Shown piece by piece: positions 53,153 to 61,868 of a stretch of DNA of 64,000 nt. This stretch comes from Clostridium sp. CX1 (GTDB lineage Bacteria; Bacillota; Clostridia; Clostridiales; Clostridiaceae). How positions within the stretch are numbered: position 1 is the stretch's first letter; each line of letters begins with the position of its first letter. The notes below the pieces were generated by a model. It made no database searches and was not told the origin of the DNA. It saw nothing but the letters and a program-made list of their open reading frames with translations. The position numbers and the translations under genes are program-made. The stretch covers positions 28,224-92,223 of the forward strand of contig NZ_JAODOO010000017.1 in NCBI RefSeq assembly GCF_025398335.1. The letters are read 5' to 3'.

Positions 53153-53734
53153 TTAATTAATTTTTCTGCTGCCTGGCTTAACGTATGGTATTCCCTCTTT
53201 ACATAGAGGACAATCTTCTTTATCATAGCTCTTTATATGAAGCTTCATTGCATCATATACAGGATAAGGAAGTTCATTTCCCTCTCCTCTTCTATCAACC
53301 AAACAACAGATCCCAACTACTTCTCCTCCCTGAGCTTCTATAACCTTAGCAACCTCTAGAGAAGACTTTCCTGTAGTTATAACATCCTCTGATATTATAA
53401 CCTTTTGTCCTTTTTTAATTTCAAAACCTCTTCTTATAGTCATTATGTTATCCTGTCTTTCAGCAAATATTCCAGGCTTTCCTGTTTGTCTTGCTAATTC
53501 ATAGGAAACAACTACCCCACCCATAGCAGGGCCAACTATTATGTCAAAATCTATATTTTTAAGCTTTTGTGCAACTATATTTAAAACTTTTTCAGCCTTG
53601 TCAGGATACTGTAAAAGCTTTGCACATTGGCAGTACATATCGCTGTGTCTTCCTGAGGACAGTAGAAAGTGACCTTCTAATAATGCCTCACATTCTTTAA
53701 AAATATCTATAATAAACTTTTGATTATTTTCCAT
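53153..53734 (-). CDS. pyrE: Orotate phosphoribosyltransferase
   Basis: Joins orotate and PRPP to give orotidine 5'-phosphate, fifth step of pyrimidine synthesis. 193 residues, with [19 protein letters not shown] at the N-terminus, [10 protein letters not shown], and the PRPP motif [16 protein letters not shown] near residue 113. The C-terminal CPLCKEG motif is common in clostridial members. It is the last gene of the pyrBICFKDE operon. Confidence 0.96.
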   Translation of the reverse strand: MENNQKFIIDIFKECEALLEGHFLLSSGRHSDMYCQCAKLLQYPDKAEKVLNIVAQKLKNIDFDIIVGPAMGGVVVSYELARQTGKPGIFAERQDNIMTIRRGFEIKKGQKVIISEDVITTGKSSLEVAKVIEAQGGEVVGICCLVDRRGEGNELPYPVYDAMKLHIKSYDKEDCPLCKEGIPYVKPGSRKIN

Positions 53735-53814
53735 AATACTTACCTCCGAATTTTTCAGTTAACGACTTATTTAGGCCTTTTCCTTGTATTTCTACTAAAA
53801 GTGTACAAGTTAGC

Positions 53815-54711
53815 TTAAATTATCCCTCTAATTTCACTTATGTTGCTTACGCCTTCCTTTTCCATGTATCTCTCTATTCCCTGGATTATATCTACACATA
53901 TGTCTGGCTTAATAAAGTTTGCAGTACCAACTTGAACTGCATGGGCACCTGCCATTATAAATTCTATTGCATCCTGCCAAGAACATATTCCCCCTAGACC
54001 TATTACAGGAATATTTACAACCTTTGATACTTCATAAACCATTCTAAGTGCAATAGGTTTTATTGCGGGCCCTGAAAGTCCTGCTGTTATATTATTAAAT
54101 ATAGGTTGTCTTCTTTTTATATCTATGGCCATTCCCTTAAAAGTGTTTATAAGAGATATTCCATCTGCTCCTGCCTCGCAACAGCTATAAGCCATATCTA
54201 CAATATCCTCCGCATTAGGTGATAACTTAACAATTAGCGGCTTCCTACAAAACTTTTTTACTTCTTCTGTAACTTTATAGGCAACTTCAGATTTTATTCC
54301 AAAGGCTACCCCTCCTGATTTTACATTTGGACAAGATATATTAAGCTCTATTACATCAACCTCTGAAGAACTTAACTTTTCTGCCCCTTTTATGTAATCC
54401 TCAATAGTTCCTCCACCTAAGTTAGCTATAACAACAGTATCCAGTTCCTTCATTTTTGGGAGTTCATTTTGTATAAAATAGTCTATCCCTGGGTTTTGAA
54501 GTCCTACGCTATTTAACATTCCACCTCTTGTTTCGTAAACTCTAATGCCCTCATTTCCTTCCTTTGGATTTAAAGTAAGTCCCTTTGAGCTTATTCCCCC
54601 AAGCTTGGATACGTCATATAACTCCCTGTACTCTTGTCCAAATCCAAATGTGCCAGAAGCAGCAATAACTGGATTTTTAAACTTTACACCACATATATCA
54701 ACTTCAAGCAT
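53815..54711 (-). CDS. pyrD: Dihydroorotate dehydrogenase B, catalytic subunit
   Basis: FMN subunit of the NAD-dependent class 1B dihydroorotate dehydrogenase; oxidises dihydroorotate to orotate with PyrK. 298 residues with [13 protein letters not shown] near residue 13, the substrate-binding [22 protein letters not shown] carrying the catalytic cysteine, and [19 protein letters not shown] near the end. It directly follows pyrK, as expected for the 1B enzyme. Confidence 0.96.
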   Translation of the reverse strand: MLEVDICGVKFKNPVIAASGTFGFGQEYRELYDVSKLGGISSKGLTLNPKEGNEGIRVYETRGGMLNSVGLQNPGIDYFIQNELPKMKELDTVVIANLGGGTIEDYIKGAEKLSSSEVDVIELNISCPNVKSGGVAFGIKSEVAYKVTEEVKKFCRKPLIVKLSPNAEDIVDMAYSCCEAGADGISLINTFKGMAIDIKRRQPIFNNITAGLSGPAIKPIALRMVYEVSKVVNIPVIGLGGICSWQDAIEFIMAGAHAVQVGTANFIKPDICVDIIQGIERYMEKEGVSNISEIRGII

Positions 54712-54782
54712 TAAATATGCCTCCTTCTTATGTGCTGAATAATGAAAATAATTCTATAATTATCAAACTTTAATATAAAATA

Positions 54783-55529
54783 TTAATCTATTTCTAAATC
54801 GCTTCCTAAGAATACTGGTCCATCCTTGCATGTTCTCTTATTTCCATTTCTAGTCTTACAGGTACAAACAAGGCAGGCTCCAATACCACAAGCCATATGT
54901 TTTTCCATGGAAACATACGAGGTTACATTTGCTTCATTACAGACCCTCACCACTTTATTCATCATAATTTCTGGTCCACAACATAGCACCATATCATAAT
55001 TTCCTGGGGAAAATACTTCTGTTATATACCCCCTATGTCCTTCTTTTCCATTCTCAGTAGATACCTGTATGCTTTTCACGTATTTCTTAAATTCCTGTAG
55101 ACCATAGGTCTCTTCTCTAAAACCAGCATAAAGGTCTATTTCACAATCCTCTAATCTCTCCGCTGCATATAACATAGGTGCAACTCCTATGCCTCCTGTA
55201 ACAATTGCAACTTTCCCCTTTATCTTTTCTATATCAAATCCATTTCCTAAAGGCCCCATTAACTGTATCTTATTCCCCTCTGTTACTTCACTTAAAAGTT
55301 TGGTACCTTCGCCATAAACCTGATATAAGAATGTTATCTTTTCTTCACTAATTTCATTTATACTTATTGGCCTACCTAGAAGCGGTTCATTTCCCCAGCT
55401 TCTTAACATATAAAATTGACCTGGATTTCCGTTAAAGTTTCCCTTCACTACTAATCTATATATTCCATCAGTTATTTGGACATTTTCATAAACTATTCCA
55501 TCTATATAATCAATCTTAAGTTTCTTCAT
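54783..55529 (-). CDS. pyrK: Dihydroorotate dehydrogenase B, electron transfer subunit
   Basis: FAD and [2Fe-2S] subunit passing electrons from PyrD to NAD. 248 residues: an FAD-binding GRPISINEI near residue 54, a nucleotide-binding VTGGIGVAPMLYAAE near 109, and the cluster cysteines in MACGIGACLVCTCKT plus a later cysteine in RTCKDGPVF. Adjacent to pyrD. Confidence 0.95.
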   Translation of the reverse strand: MKKLKIDYIDGIVYENVQITDGIYRLVVKGNFNGNPGQFYMLRSWGNEPLLGRPISINEISEEKITFLYQVYGEGTKLLSEVTEGNKIQLMGPLGNGFDIEKIKGKVAIVTGGIGVAPMLYAAERLEDCEIDLYAGFREETYGLQEFKKYVKSIQVSTENGKEGHRGYITEVFSPGNYDMVLCCGPEIMMNKVVRVCNEANVTSYVSMEKHMACGIGACLVCTCKTRNGNKRTCKDGPVFLGSDLEID

Positions 55530-55563
55530 AAACTCCTATCCACCCTTATATTGAGAGATTTTA

Positions 55564-56433
55564 TTAATACTTAGTAAGACTTTTTAGTATATCATCCTTC
55601 ATCCTTATAACTTCTTTTCTTGCGTAGTCTCCAAAATCTCTTTCTCCATTATCCTTATCTCTATAGGCAAGTAGTATTCCCCTAGATGAGTTAACTACGC
55701 CACCATTTCCATCTTTTAAATAGAGTGCTACATCTTCTGCTTTTCCTCCTTGAGCTCCATAACCAGGTATTAAGAAAAACATCTTATTTAATTTATTCCT
55801 TAACTCAATTGCCTCTTCAGTATTGGTACAACCTACTACTCCACCTAAGGAGCTGAACCCGCAGCTTCCCATATACTTATCTCCTAATTGCTGAATCTTT
55901 TCACCGACTACAGTGTATAACTTTTTGTTTTTATTAGTGTCTAAATACTGTATATCCTTTGCCCCTTCATTTGATGTTCTTACTAAGACAAATAATCCCT
56001 TTTCTTTATTATTAACATAAGGTAAATATGGTTCTAGTCCGTCAAGCCCCATATAGGGATTTAGCGTTACAAAGTCGCTTTCAAAGTCTCCTTCAAAATG
56101 TGCCTTTGCATACATTTCAGCTGTTTTAGCTATATCTCCTCTTTTTATGTCTGCTATAACGATGCCTTTCCTACTCTTTAAGTAATCTAGAGTTTTTTTA
56201 TAGGCTCTTAGACCTTCAAGCCCTAATGCTTCATAATATGCTATTTGAATTTTATAGCAGGCTGCTACATCTAAGGTAGCATCTACTATTGTTCTATTAT
56301 ATTCAAATACTCCATCCTCAATTGAAGTATATTTATTTAAAAATTCATTGGGTATATAATCTAAAGCAGTATCCAAACCAACACAGACATGCCCTTTTTC
56401 TTGCACACTTTCAAATAACTTATCTATAATCAT
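55564..56433 (-). CDS. pyrF: Orotidine 5'-phosphate decarboxylase (type 2)
   Basis: Decarboxylates OMP to UMP. 289 residues, the longer type 2 form, with HVCVGLDTALDYIP near the N-terminus and the catalytic lysine/aspartate motif IADIKRGDIAKTAEMYA near residue 90. The start at 56433 (MIIDKLFES) is preferred because the stretch upstream, up to 56466, contains the likely ribosome binding site TGGAGCTG. Confidence 0.93.
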   Translation of the reverse strand: MIIDKLFESVQEKGHVCVGLDTALDYIPNEFLNKYTSIEDGVFEYNRTIVDATLDVAACYKIQIAYYEALGLEGLRAYKKTLDYLKSRKGIVIADIKRGDIAKTAEMYAKAHFEGDFESDFVTLNPYMGLDGLEPYLPYVNNKEKGLFVLVRTSNEGAKDIQYLDTNKNKKLYTVVGEKIQQLGDKYMGSCGFSSLGGVVGCTNTEEAIELRNKLNKMFFLIPGYGAQGGKAEDVALYLKDGNGGVVNSSRGILLAYRDKDNGERDFGDYARKEVIRMKDDILKSLTKY

Positions 56434-56480
56434 AATCAAGGCAGCTCCATTCTTATTTATTTTCAAGTCCTGTTACAAGT

Positions 56481-57665
56481 TTACTCCTGTGAAAAAACAA
56501 CTTTCCCACCCTTAATTGTTTTTTTAATTCTTCCATAAACAGATGCTCCATCGAAAGGAGTATTTTTTCCTTTTGATTTAAATTCACTAGAACATATAGT
56601 GTAGCCTTTATCTGTGTCTACAAGAACTATATCTCCATCATAGCCAATTTTTATTTGTCCTTTGTTAACTCCCATTATATAAGCTGGATTTCTCGACATT
56701 AATTCCGAAAGTTTACTTAGTGTTATATGTCCTTTTTTCACTAAACTTGTATAGCATACAGCAAAAGCTGTTTCTATTCCTGATATACCAGGAGCTCCTC
56801 TTTTTTTATCCTCTATTGTGTGTGGTGCATGATCTGTAGCTATTGCATCTACCCAGCCTTCTTTTATTGACTTTATTAAAAAATCAACATCACTTTCTGT
56901 TCTAATTGGCGGGTTAACACTGTAGTCACTGTCTACAAGTGCTATATGATGGGGAGTAACTTCACAGCTTAAGTTATGTCCCTTATTCTTAGCCTGTATA
57001 ATATATTCCATAGTCTCTTTTGTACTAACATGTGCCATATGAACCGCACAGCCTGTAAACTGCGCTAGAGTAATATTTCTCCATGCCATTGTATTCTCTG
57101 CTAATCTAGTATCTACACTCGTAAGAGAATGCTCTTCAGAGTGACAGATTACTATTCTCCCGCTTTTTCCTGCCTTTACCATAGCTTCAAGCATTACTTT
57201 GCTGTTCATAATATCTCGTCCGTCATCAGATATCATTTTCACCTTTGAATCTAGCTTATCCAAGTGTGTTAAATCATCTCCAGCAAGGTTATTGGTAATA
57301 GAGGCAACCTGATGAGCATCTATAAGACCTACTTCTTTAACTTTGTCTAAAACATAATTTATAGTATCCATATCACTGCATACAGGATCAGTATTTGCCA
57401 TCAAGTTTACCATGGTATATCCACCTCGAACTGCTGCTCGACTTCCACTATATATATCTTCTTTATTAGTAAAACCAGGTTCTCTAAAATGACTATGGAG
57501 GTCTAGGAAGGATGGTAACACTATGGAACCTTTAGCATCTATAGTGCTGCAACTTTTATCTAAATTTTCTCCAATTTCAACTATTCTACCGTTATTTATA
57601 TAAATATCACCATTAAAGTCCTGTGACCAATCAACTATTCTTCCATTTTTTATTAGTAATTCCAT
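56481..57665 (-). CDS. pyrC: Dihydroorotase
   Basis: Cyclises carbamoyl-aspartate to dihydroorotate. A class I amidohydrolase of 394 residues with zinc ligands in LDLHSHFREPGF near residue 55, further histidines in CHSEEHS and VTPHHIAL, and the catalytic aspartate in ATDHAPHT. It lies between pyrI and pyrF. Confidence 0.95.
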   Translation of the reverse strand: MELLIKNGRIVDWSQDFNGDIYINNGRIVEIGENLDKSCSTIDAKGSIVLPSFLDLHSHFREPGFTNKEDIYSGSRAAVRGGYTMVNLMANTDPVCSDMDTINYVLDKVKEVGLIDAHQVASITNNLAGDDLTHLDKLDSKVKMISDDGRDIMNSKVMLEAMVKAGKSGRIVICHSEEHSLTSVDTRLAENTMAWRNITLAQFTGCAVHMAHVSTKETMEYIIQAKNKGHNLSCEVTPHHIALVDSDYSVNPPIRTESDVDFLIKSIKEGWVDAIATDHAPHTIEDKKRGAPGISGIETAFAVCYTSLVKKGHITLSKLSELMSRNPAYIMGVNKGQIKIGYDGDIVLVDTDKGYTICSSEFKSKGKNTPFDGASVYGRIKKTIKGGKVVFSQE

Positions 57666-57694
57666 AAATATATTTCCCCTCTCTTCTTGTAGGC

Positions 57695-58123
57695 TTATAA
57701 TGAAACTTTATATATTTCATCACAGTATATGCACCTATATTCTCCATTTTTGTCATCTACAAGATAGAATATATGGGATATATCCCTTTCCATAGAGGTA
57801 ATACATCTTGGATTTTTGCACTTTATAATATTTTCAACCTTATCAGGTAATTCTAACTTAATCTTCTTCTTTATATTTTCATTTTCTATTAAATTTATAG
57901 TTATATTAGGATCTATAAACCCTAATACATTAAACTCTAAATCTAAAATGTTATCTATCTTTATTATGTCTTTTCTTCCCATCTTTTTACTTTCCACATT
58001 CATGATAAGTGCAACGGAATACCCTACCTCATGAAGTCCTAAGTAATTAAAGAGCTTAATACCCTGTCCTGCTTTTATATGATCTATTACTATGCCATTC
58101 TTAATACTATTTATTGTTAACAC
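57695..58123 (-). CDS. pyrI: Aspartate carbamoyltransferase regulatory subunit
   Basis: Binds nucleotides and forms the regulated ATCase holoenzyme with PyrB. 142 residues: N-terminal allosteric domain with [20 protein letters not shown]-terminal zinc domain with four cysteines in CKNPRC and CIYCDE. Start is GTG at 58123 with GGGGGAAG upstream. It follows pyrB by about 20 bases. Having PyrI means the pathway is feedback-controlled at the enzyme as well as by the RNA leader. Confidence 0.95.
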   Translation of the reverse strand: MLTINSIKNGIVIDHIKAGQGIKLFNYLGLHEVGYSVALIMNVESKKMGRKDIIKIDNILDLEFNVLGFIDPNITINLIENENIKKKIKLELPDKVENIIKCKNPRCITSMERDISHIFYLVDDKNGEYRCIYCDEIYKVSL

Positions 58124-58144
58124 TAGTTCTTCCCCCTTAACCTA

Positions 58145-59065
58145 TTATCTAAGTCCTAAAAGCTTAGCAATTAACGCCATCCTTACGTACATTCCATACT
58201 TAGCCTGTTTAAAATAACATGCTCTCGGATCCTCATCAATTTCGTAAGATATTTCATTAACCCTTGGCAGAGGGTGAAGAATCACTAGTTCACTAGTTCC
58301 CTTATTTATTTTATTTTTATCTAATATATAGCTATCCTTAAGTCTTATATAGTCTTCCTCATTAAAAAATCTTTCTCTTTGAACTCTTGTCATATATAGT
58401 ATATCCAGTTGCCCTATAACTTCTTCCAACTTTTCACATTCCATAAACTCAGAGTTACTTTTTACAAGATCTTTCCTTGTATATTCTGGTACTCTCAATT
58501 CATCCGGCGATACCAAAATGAATTTGTTATCTTCATATCTAGATAAAGCTTTTATAAGTGAATGTACAGTTCTTCCAAACTTTAAGTCTCCACAGAAACC
58601 CACTTTTAGATTAGATAACCTTCCCTTTATTCTTTTAATTGTCAGAAGATCCGTAAGGGTTTGAGTGGGATGTTGATGTCCACCATCTCCTGCATTTATT
58701 ATCGGTATGGAAGAATATATTGAAGCAACCTTTGGAGCACCCTCCTTTGGGTGTCTCATAGCTATTATATCTGCATAGCACGCTACTGTTCTTACAGTAT
58801 CTGCTACACTTTCTCCTTTTGAAACTGAACTGGAATTTGCTTCTGAAAAACCTATGACCTGTCCTCCAAGTCTTAGCATCGCAGCTTCAAAGCTAAGTCT
58901 TGTCCTAGTGCTAGGTTCATAAAATAGTGTGGCTAGTATTTTGCCATGGCACAGATTTGAAAACTCTTCTGGGTTTGCAATAATTTGATTTGATAACTGA
59001 AAAATTTCATCAAGTTCTTCTATGGAGTAGTCCATAGGATCTATTAAATGTGTTCCTTTTAACAT
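58145..59065 (-). CDS. pyrB: Aspartate carbamoyltransferase catalytic subunit
   Basis: Makes carbamoyl-aspartate, the committed step of pyrimidine synthesis. 306 residues with the carbamoyl-phosphate motif STRTRLSFE at 52-60, a second site in [20 protein letters not shown], and aspartate-binding LHPLPRVNE near the end. First gene of the operon. AAGGAGGAAG precedes the ATG, and a PyrR-type loop sits immediately upstream of that site. Confidence 0.97.
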   Translation of the reverse strand: MLKGTHLIDPMDYSIEELDEIFQLSNQIIANPEEFSNLCHGKILATLFYEPSTRTRLSFEAAMLRLGGQVIGFSEANSSSVSKGESVADTVRTVACYADIIAMRHPKEGAPKVASIYSSIPIINAGDGGHQHPTQTLTDLLTIKRIKGRLSNLKVGFCGDLKFGRTVHSLIKALSRYEDNKFILVSPDELRVPEYTRKDLVKSNSEFMECEKLEEVIGQLDILYMTRVQRERFFNEEDYIRLKDSYILDKNKINKGTSELVILHPLPRVNEISYEIDEDPRACYFKQAKYGMYVRMALIAKLLGLR

Positions 59066-59080
59066 ATAGCTTCCTCCTTC

Positions 59081-59098
59081 TTAGCCTCTCTGGGCTAA
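59081..59098 (-). promoter_or_regulatory. PyrR-type binding loop beside the pyrB ribosome binding site
   Basis: On the minus strand TTAGCC CAGAGA GGCTAA forms a six-pair stem with the CNGAGA-type loop of PyrR sites. The pyrB ribosome binding site follows within a few bases, so PyrR binding here could block translation. Confidence 0.65.
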
Positions 59099-59115
59099 AT
59101 TTAAAGGTATAAAAA

Positions 59116-59140
59116 ATGCCTTCCTTAAAAAGGAAGGCAT
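59116..59140 (-). terminator. Attenuator terminator in the pyr leader
   Basis: Stem ATGCCTTCCTT/AAGGAAGGCAT followed by six Ts on the minus strand, located between the pyr promoter and pyrB. It would stop transcription when PyrR or the alternative fold favours it. Confidence 0.85.
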
Positions 59141-59190
59141 GAATACACTAATAAATAGTATAAAATATATACTAACTCTCACTGCCTTCT

Positions 59191-59206
59191 TAGTCTCACA
59201 GGACTA
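59191..59206 (-). promoter_or_regulatory. PyrR-type binding loop upstream of the attenuator
   Basis: On the minus strand TAGTCC TGTGAG ACTA matches the PyrR loop consensus (AGUCC-N-G-N-GAG-ACU). It is a direct copy of the element at 59081 with surrounding ACCTTTAAA and AAGAAGG also repeated. Confidence 0.75.
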
Positions 59207-59249
59207 TTTTAAAGGTACAATACAAATTTATTTGATTTTTATTGTTTTA

Positions 59250-59278
59250 ATCATACCATGAGTTTTGTAATAAGTCAA
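59250..59278 (-). promoter_or_regulatory. pyr operon promoter
   Basis: On the minus strand TTGACT, a 17-base spacer ending TGG, then TATGAT: a near-consensus, extended -10 promoter. It starts right at the end of the double-cubane activator gene. Confidence 0.85.
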
Positions 59279-59281
59279 TAA

Positions 59282-60040
59282 TTATCTTACCCCTTTTGCC
59301 ATAATTGCTGCACCCATAGCTCCTGCATATCTGCCTAATGGACTGGTTTTTACCGTGGTGCCAAGCTTTTCAGATAGCTTTTCAATTATATAGTCATTCT
59401 CACTTAAACCGCCAGTTAGAAAATATCCAAAGCTATCTGAATGTTTTTGACATAAGGTTTTCACCTTACTTGTTATAGAGTCTACTACTCCATAAGCTAT
59501 ATCTTCTCGTTTTTTACCCTTTCCAATTAAGCTTATCACCTCTGATTCTGCGAATACAGTACACATAGAGCTTATAGTGGTTTCTTTCCCTTCTGTTGCC
59601 ATCCTACAAAGTTCAGTTATGTCTAGTCCTAGAGTATTAGCCATTAATTCCAAAAACCTTCCAGTGCCTGCCGCGCACTTATCATTCATTGTAAAATTAG
59701 TTACGTTACCATTCTGCACAGTAATAACTTTTGTGTCCTGCCCTCCTATATCTATGATTGTGCAGTCCTTGCCAAAAAGGTAATATGCACCCTTCCCATG
59801 ACAGGTTATCTCTGTTAGAGTTTTATCAGCATAAGGAACGGATACCCTACCGTATCCCGTAGCAACAACCTTAGAATTTGACACATTTATACCGAGTTCC
59901 TCTAATCTTTCTTTTATTTCCTCTGATGTTTTTACACTACTCCATCCTGTAGGCAGCACGAAAGTATCTGTTATTTCATCATTTTCCAAAATGCATACCT
60001 TTGAAGCAGTGGAACCTATATCTATTCCTACGTAAAACAT
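59282..60040 (-). CDS. Acyl-CoA dehydratase activator-type ATPase (double-cubane reductase activator)
   Basis: A BadF/HgdC-type ATPase of 252 residues that should use ATP to push electrons onto its partner enzyme. Nucleotide-binding motifs of the actin/ASKHA fold: YVGIDIGSTASKVCI at the N-terminus, IIDIGGQDTK near 94, TGGLSEN near 210. Cysteines holding the inter-subunit [4Fe-4S] cluster: NDKCAAGTGRF near 123 and SSMCTVFAESE near 158. Its partner at 60401 is a double-cubane protein rather than a dehydratase pair, so it is probably the DCCP reductase. Confidence 0.93.
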   Translation of the reverse strand: MFYVGIDIGSTASKVCILENDEITDTFVLPTGWSSVKTSEEIKERLEELGINVSNSKVVATGYGRVSVPYADKTLTEITCHGKGAYYLFGKDCTIIDIGGQDTKVITVQNGNVTNFTMNDKCAAGTGRFLELMANTLGLDITELCRMATEGKETTISSMCTVFAESEVISLIGKGKKREDIAYGVVDSITSKVKTLCQKHSDSFGYFLTGGLSENDYIIEKLSEKLGTTVKTSPLGRYAGAMGAAIMAKGVR

Positions 60041-60055
60041 AATAACACCACCTTG

Positions 60056-60310
60056 TTAACCTAAATATGGATTAGTAATTTTTTTATTCACAGAGTGAAG
60101 TCCCAAAGTATTCACACTGTTATTATTTATTATACACTTTATTTTTTCTTCATCTTGAATATCATACATTATTGATATGCCACAGGATGCTGAGAGCTCT
60201 CTTGGAGTTGGTACTATTGTATATTTTATTTTTCCCTTTTTAAGCAACCCTTCTAACTTCATACCTTCTGTATGAGAAGGAAAAAGTACATAGTGTCTGA
60301 CCTGTTCCAT
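60056..60310 (-). CDS. DUF3343 family protein
   Basis: A small protein of 84 residues of the DUF3343 type (putative Se/S-carrier-like), with YVLFPSHTEGMKLEGLLKKGKI and VPTPRELSASCGISIMYD, the latter carrying a conserved cysteine near residue 44. It sits between the double-cubane reductase and its activator, an arrangement that suggests sulfur or cluster delivery, but that is inferred. An in-frame GTG at 60319 lies within the ribosome binding region; the ATG at 60310 is preferred. Confidence 0.82.
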   Translation of the reverse strand: MEQVRHYVLFPSHTEGMKLEGLLKKGKIKYTIVPTPRELSASCGISIMYDIQDEEKIKCIINNNSVNTLGLHSVNKKITNPYLG

Positions 60311-60355
60311 TCTACTCACCCTTATTCCTTATTTTATTAAACAGTCCCATAAAAT

Positions 60356-60394
60356 AAGGCTGCTTACTAAGCACAGCTTAATAATTGCAGCCTT
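60356..60394 (-). terminator. Intra-operon hairpin after the double-cubane reductase
   Basis: Outer stem AAGGCTGC/GCAGCCTT with an inner TTAAGC-type stem, followed by ATTTT. It probably causes partial termination so that the reductase is made in excess over its activator. Confidence 0.65.
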
Positions 60395-60400
60395 TTCACT

Positions 60401-61660
60401 TTAAATCATTTCTAAAAATGCTTCTACTCTTGTCTTAATCTGCCCTGAATCCTCTGTTGAGTAGTCTGTTTCTATATGAATATTAGGTATATTTTTTTCC
60501 CTAAGTGCCTTTTCAACTTCATTATGTTCAATAGCATAAGTATGACAGAAAGATAGATTGCAATCTATTACTCCATCTGCATCATATTCCTTAGAATATC
60601 TAATTATATCATCTGTTCTTCCGTGATTTGGTGTAAAACAAGCACAGTTTATATTTAAATATCTATCTGCAAGATTTTTAATTAAATCTTCGATAGTATC
60701 TCCCTCTTCAGACACTTCATTTTCAAAATATCTTGTTCCAGTACATGTCTCTTCAACAACTACATCTGCATTTAAGCTTTCAATTATTGAATGAAGCTTC
60801 CAATTAGGTATTGCCATCGGAGTTCCTGTTATTAATATTCTCTTTTTATCACTAGTACTTGAATTTTTTACTCTTTCATCTAATTCATCGCAAAGTTCAT
60901 TTAGCTTCTCTGTAAATCTAATAGGATCATCATTAAAGGCAATTTGTGATATTAAAAGAACATCTAGTCCACTTATTGGTGATGGTTTATGTTTTCTTAA
61001 ATCAGATAACCTTTTTAATGCTCTTCTCTTAGCATTTGCAATTTTTATTCCTTCTTTTAATGATTCTACAGTAACTTTGTTTCCTGTTAACTCTTCCATC
61101 TTGCTAATGAAAATCTTTATTTCATCCATCCACATTTTATAGTCTTTTTCTCTCTTCATTTGTGGAAGGTCCATAACATGAACTGGTACATATTCATCTA
61201 GAATTTCCCAAGCCTTTTTCTTACCATCACAGGTTGTTTCTCCAATAACCATATCACAGGATTCGAAATAAGGGCATGTACCACTTAACTTAGCACCCAT
61301 AAATGCTTTTATCAGTGGACATAAATTTCTTGGAAGAACCTTTTCTCCATCTTCAACCCAAAACTGTGAACCAGCACAAAGTCCCACTGCAATAGCATTT
61401 ACAGCAAATATAACTTCATCTGGAACAAATACGCAGAAGGTACCTATTACCTTACCACCCTTTTTCTTATGTTCATCTAATTCTTGAATTCTTAAACCAT
61501 GTACCTCTGAAAACACAAAATTAAAATAGTTCATTCCATCTGGTCTATTTTCTTGATTTAAATATGTATCTGAAAATAGTCCTGGTAAAACTGCACATAA
61601 CTGATCATGTTTTTCTAAGTCCATTCCTAAATCTGACCATAACTTTCTATAATCTCCCAT
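60401..61660 (-). CDS. Double-cubane-cluster anaerobic reductase (2-hydroxyacyl-CoA dehydratase family)
   Basis: A single-gene member of the HgdB family (419 residues) that resembles double-cubane cluster proteins, in which a [Fe8S9] cluster enables ATP-dependent low-potential reduction of small molecules. Cysteines likely to ligate the cluster occur in GTFCVFVPDE, VGLCAGSQF, PRNLCPLIKAF, GTCPYFESCD and TTCDGKKKAWE, and a second set in TGTRYFE/NCACFTP and NLSFCHTY. The activator and a DUF3343 gene follow. The physiological substrate is not known for this group. Confidence 0.9.
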   Translation of the reverse strand: MGDYRKLWSDLGMDLEKHDQLCAVLPGLFSDTYLNQENRPDGMNYFNFVFSEVHGLRIQELDEHKKKGGKVIGTFCVFVPDEVIFAVNAIAVGLCAGSQFWVEDGEKVLPRNLCPLIKAFMGAKLSGTCPYFESCDMVIGETTCDGKKKAWEILDEYVPVHVMDLPQMKREKDYKMWMDEIKIFISKMEELTGNKVTVESLKEGIKIANAKRRALKRLSDLRKHKPSPISGLDVLLISQIAFNDDPIRFTEKLNELCDELDERVKNSSTSDKKRILITGTPMAIPNWKLHSIIESLNADVVVEETCTGTRYFENEVSEEGDTIEDLIKNLADRYLNINCACFTPNHGRTDDIIRYSKEYDADGVIDCNLSFCHTYAIEHNEVEKALREKNIPNIHIETDYSTEDSGQIKTRVEAFLEMI

Positions 61661-61775
61661 TGTTATCCCTCCATTGTTTTGTACAGTATAATTTTAACAT
61701 AAGAGGAACTGAACAGGTTATTTTAATATATTATTCTTTGAAGTTCATCTATAACTTAAACAAATAACGAAAAAA

Positions 61776-61809
61776 GATAGATGCCAGTGCAAAAGCACTG
61801 GCATCTATC
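61776..61809 (-). terminator. Terminator of the threonine dehydratase gene
   Basis: Fifteen-pair perfect stem (arm GATAGATGCCAGTGC) with loop AAAA, followed by six Ts on the minus strand. Confidence 0.9.
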
Positions 61810-61868
61810 CAATAATTTTATCATTCTATATAAACTATTTAATCTATATAGGAAGATACATGTAAAAA

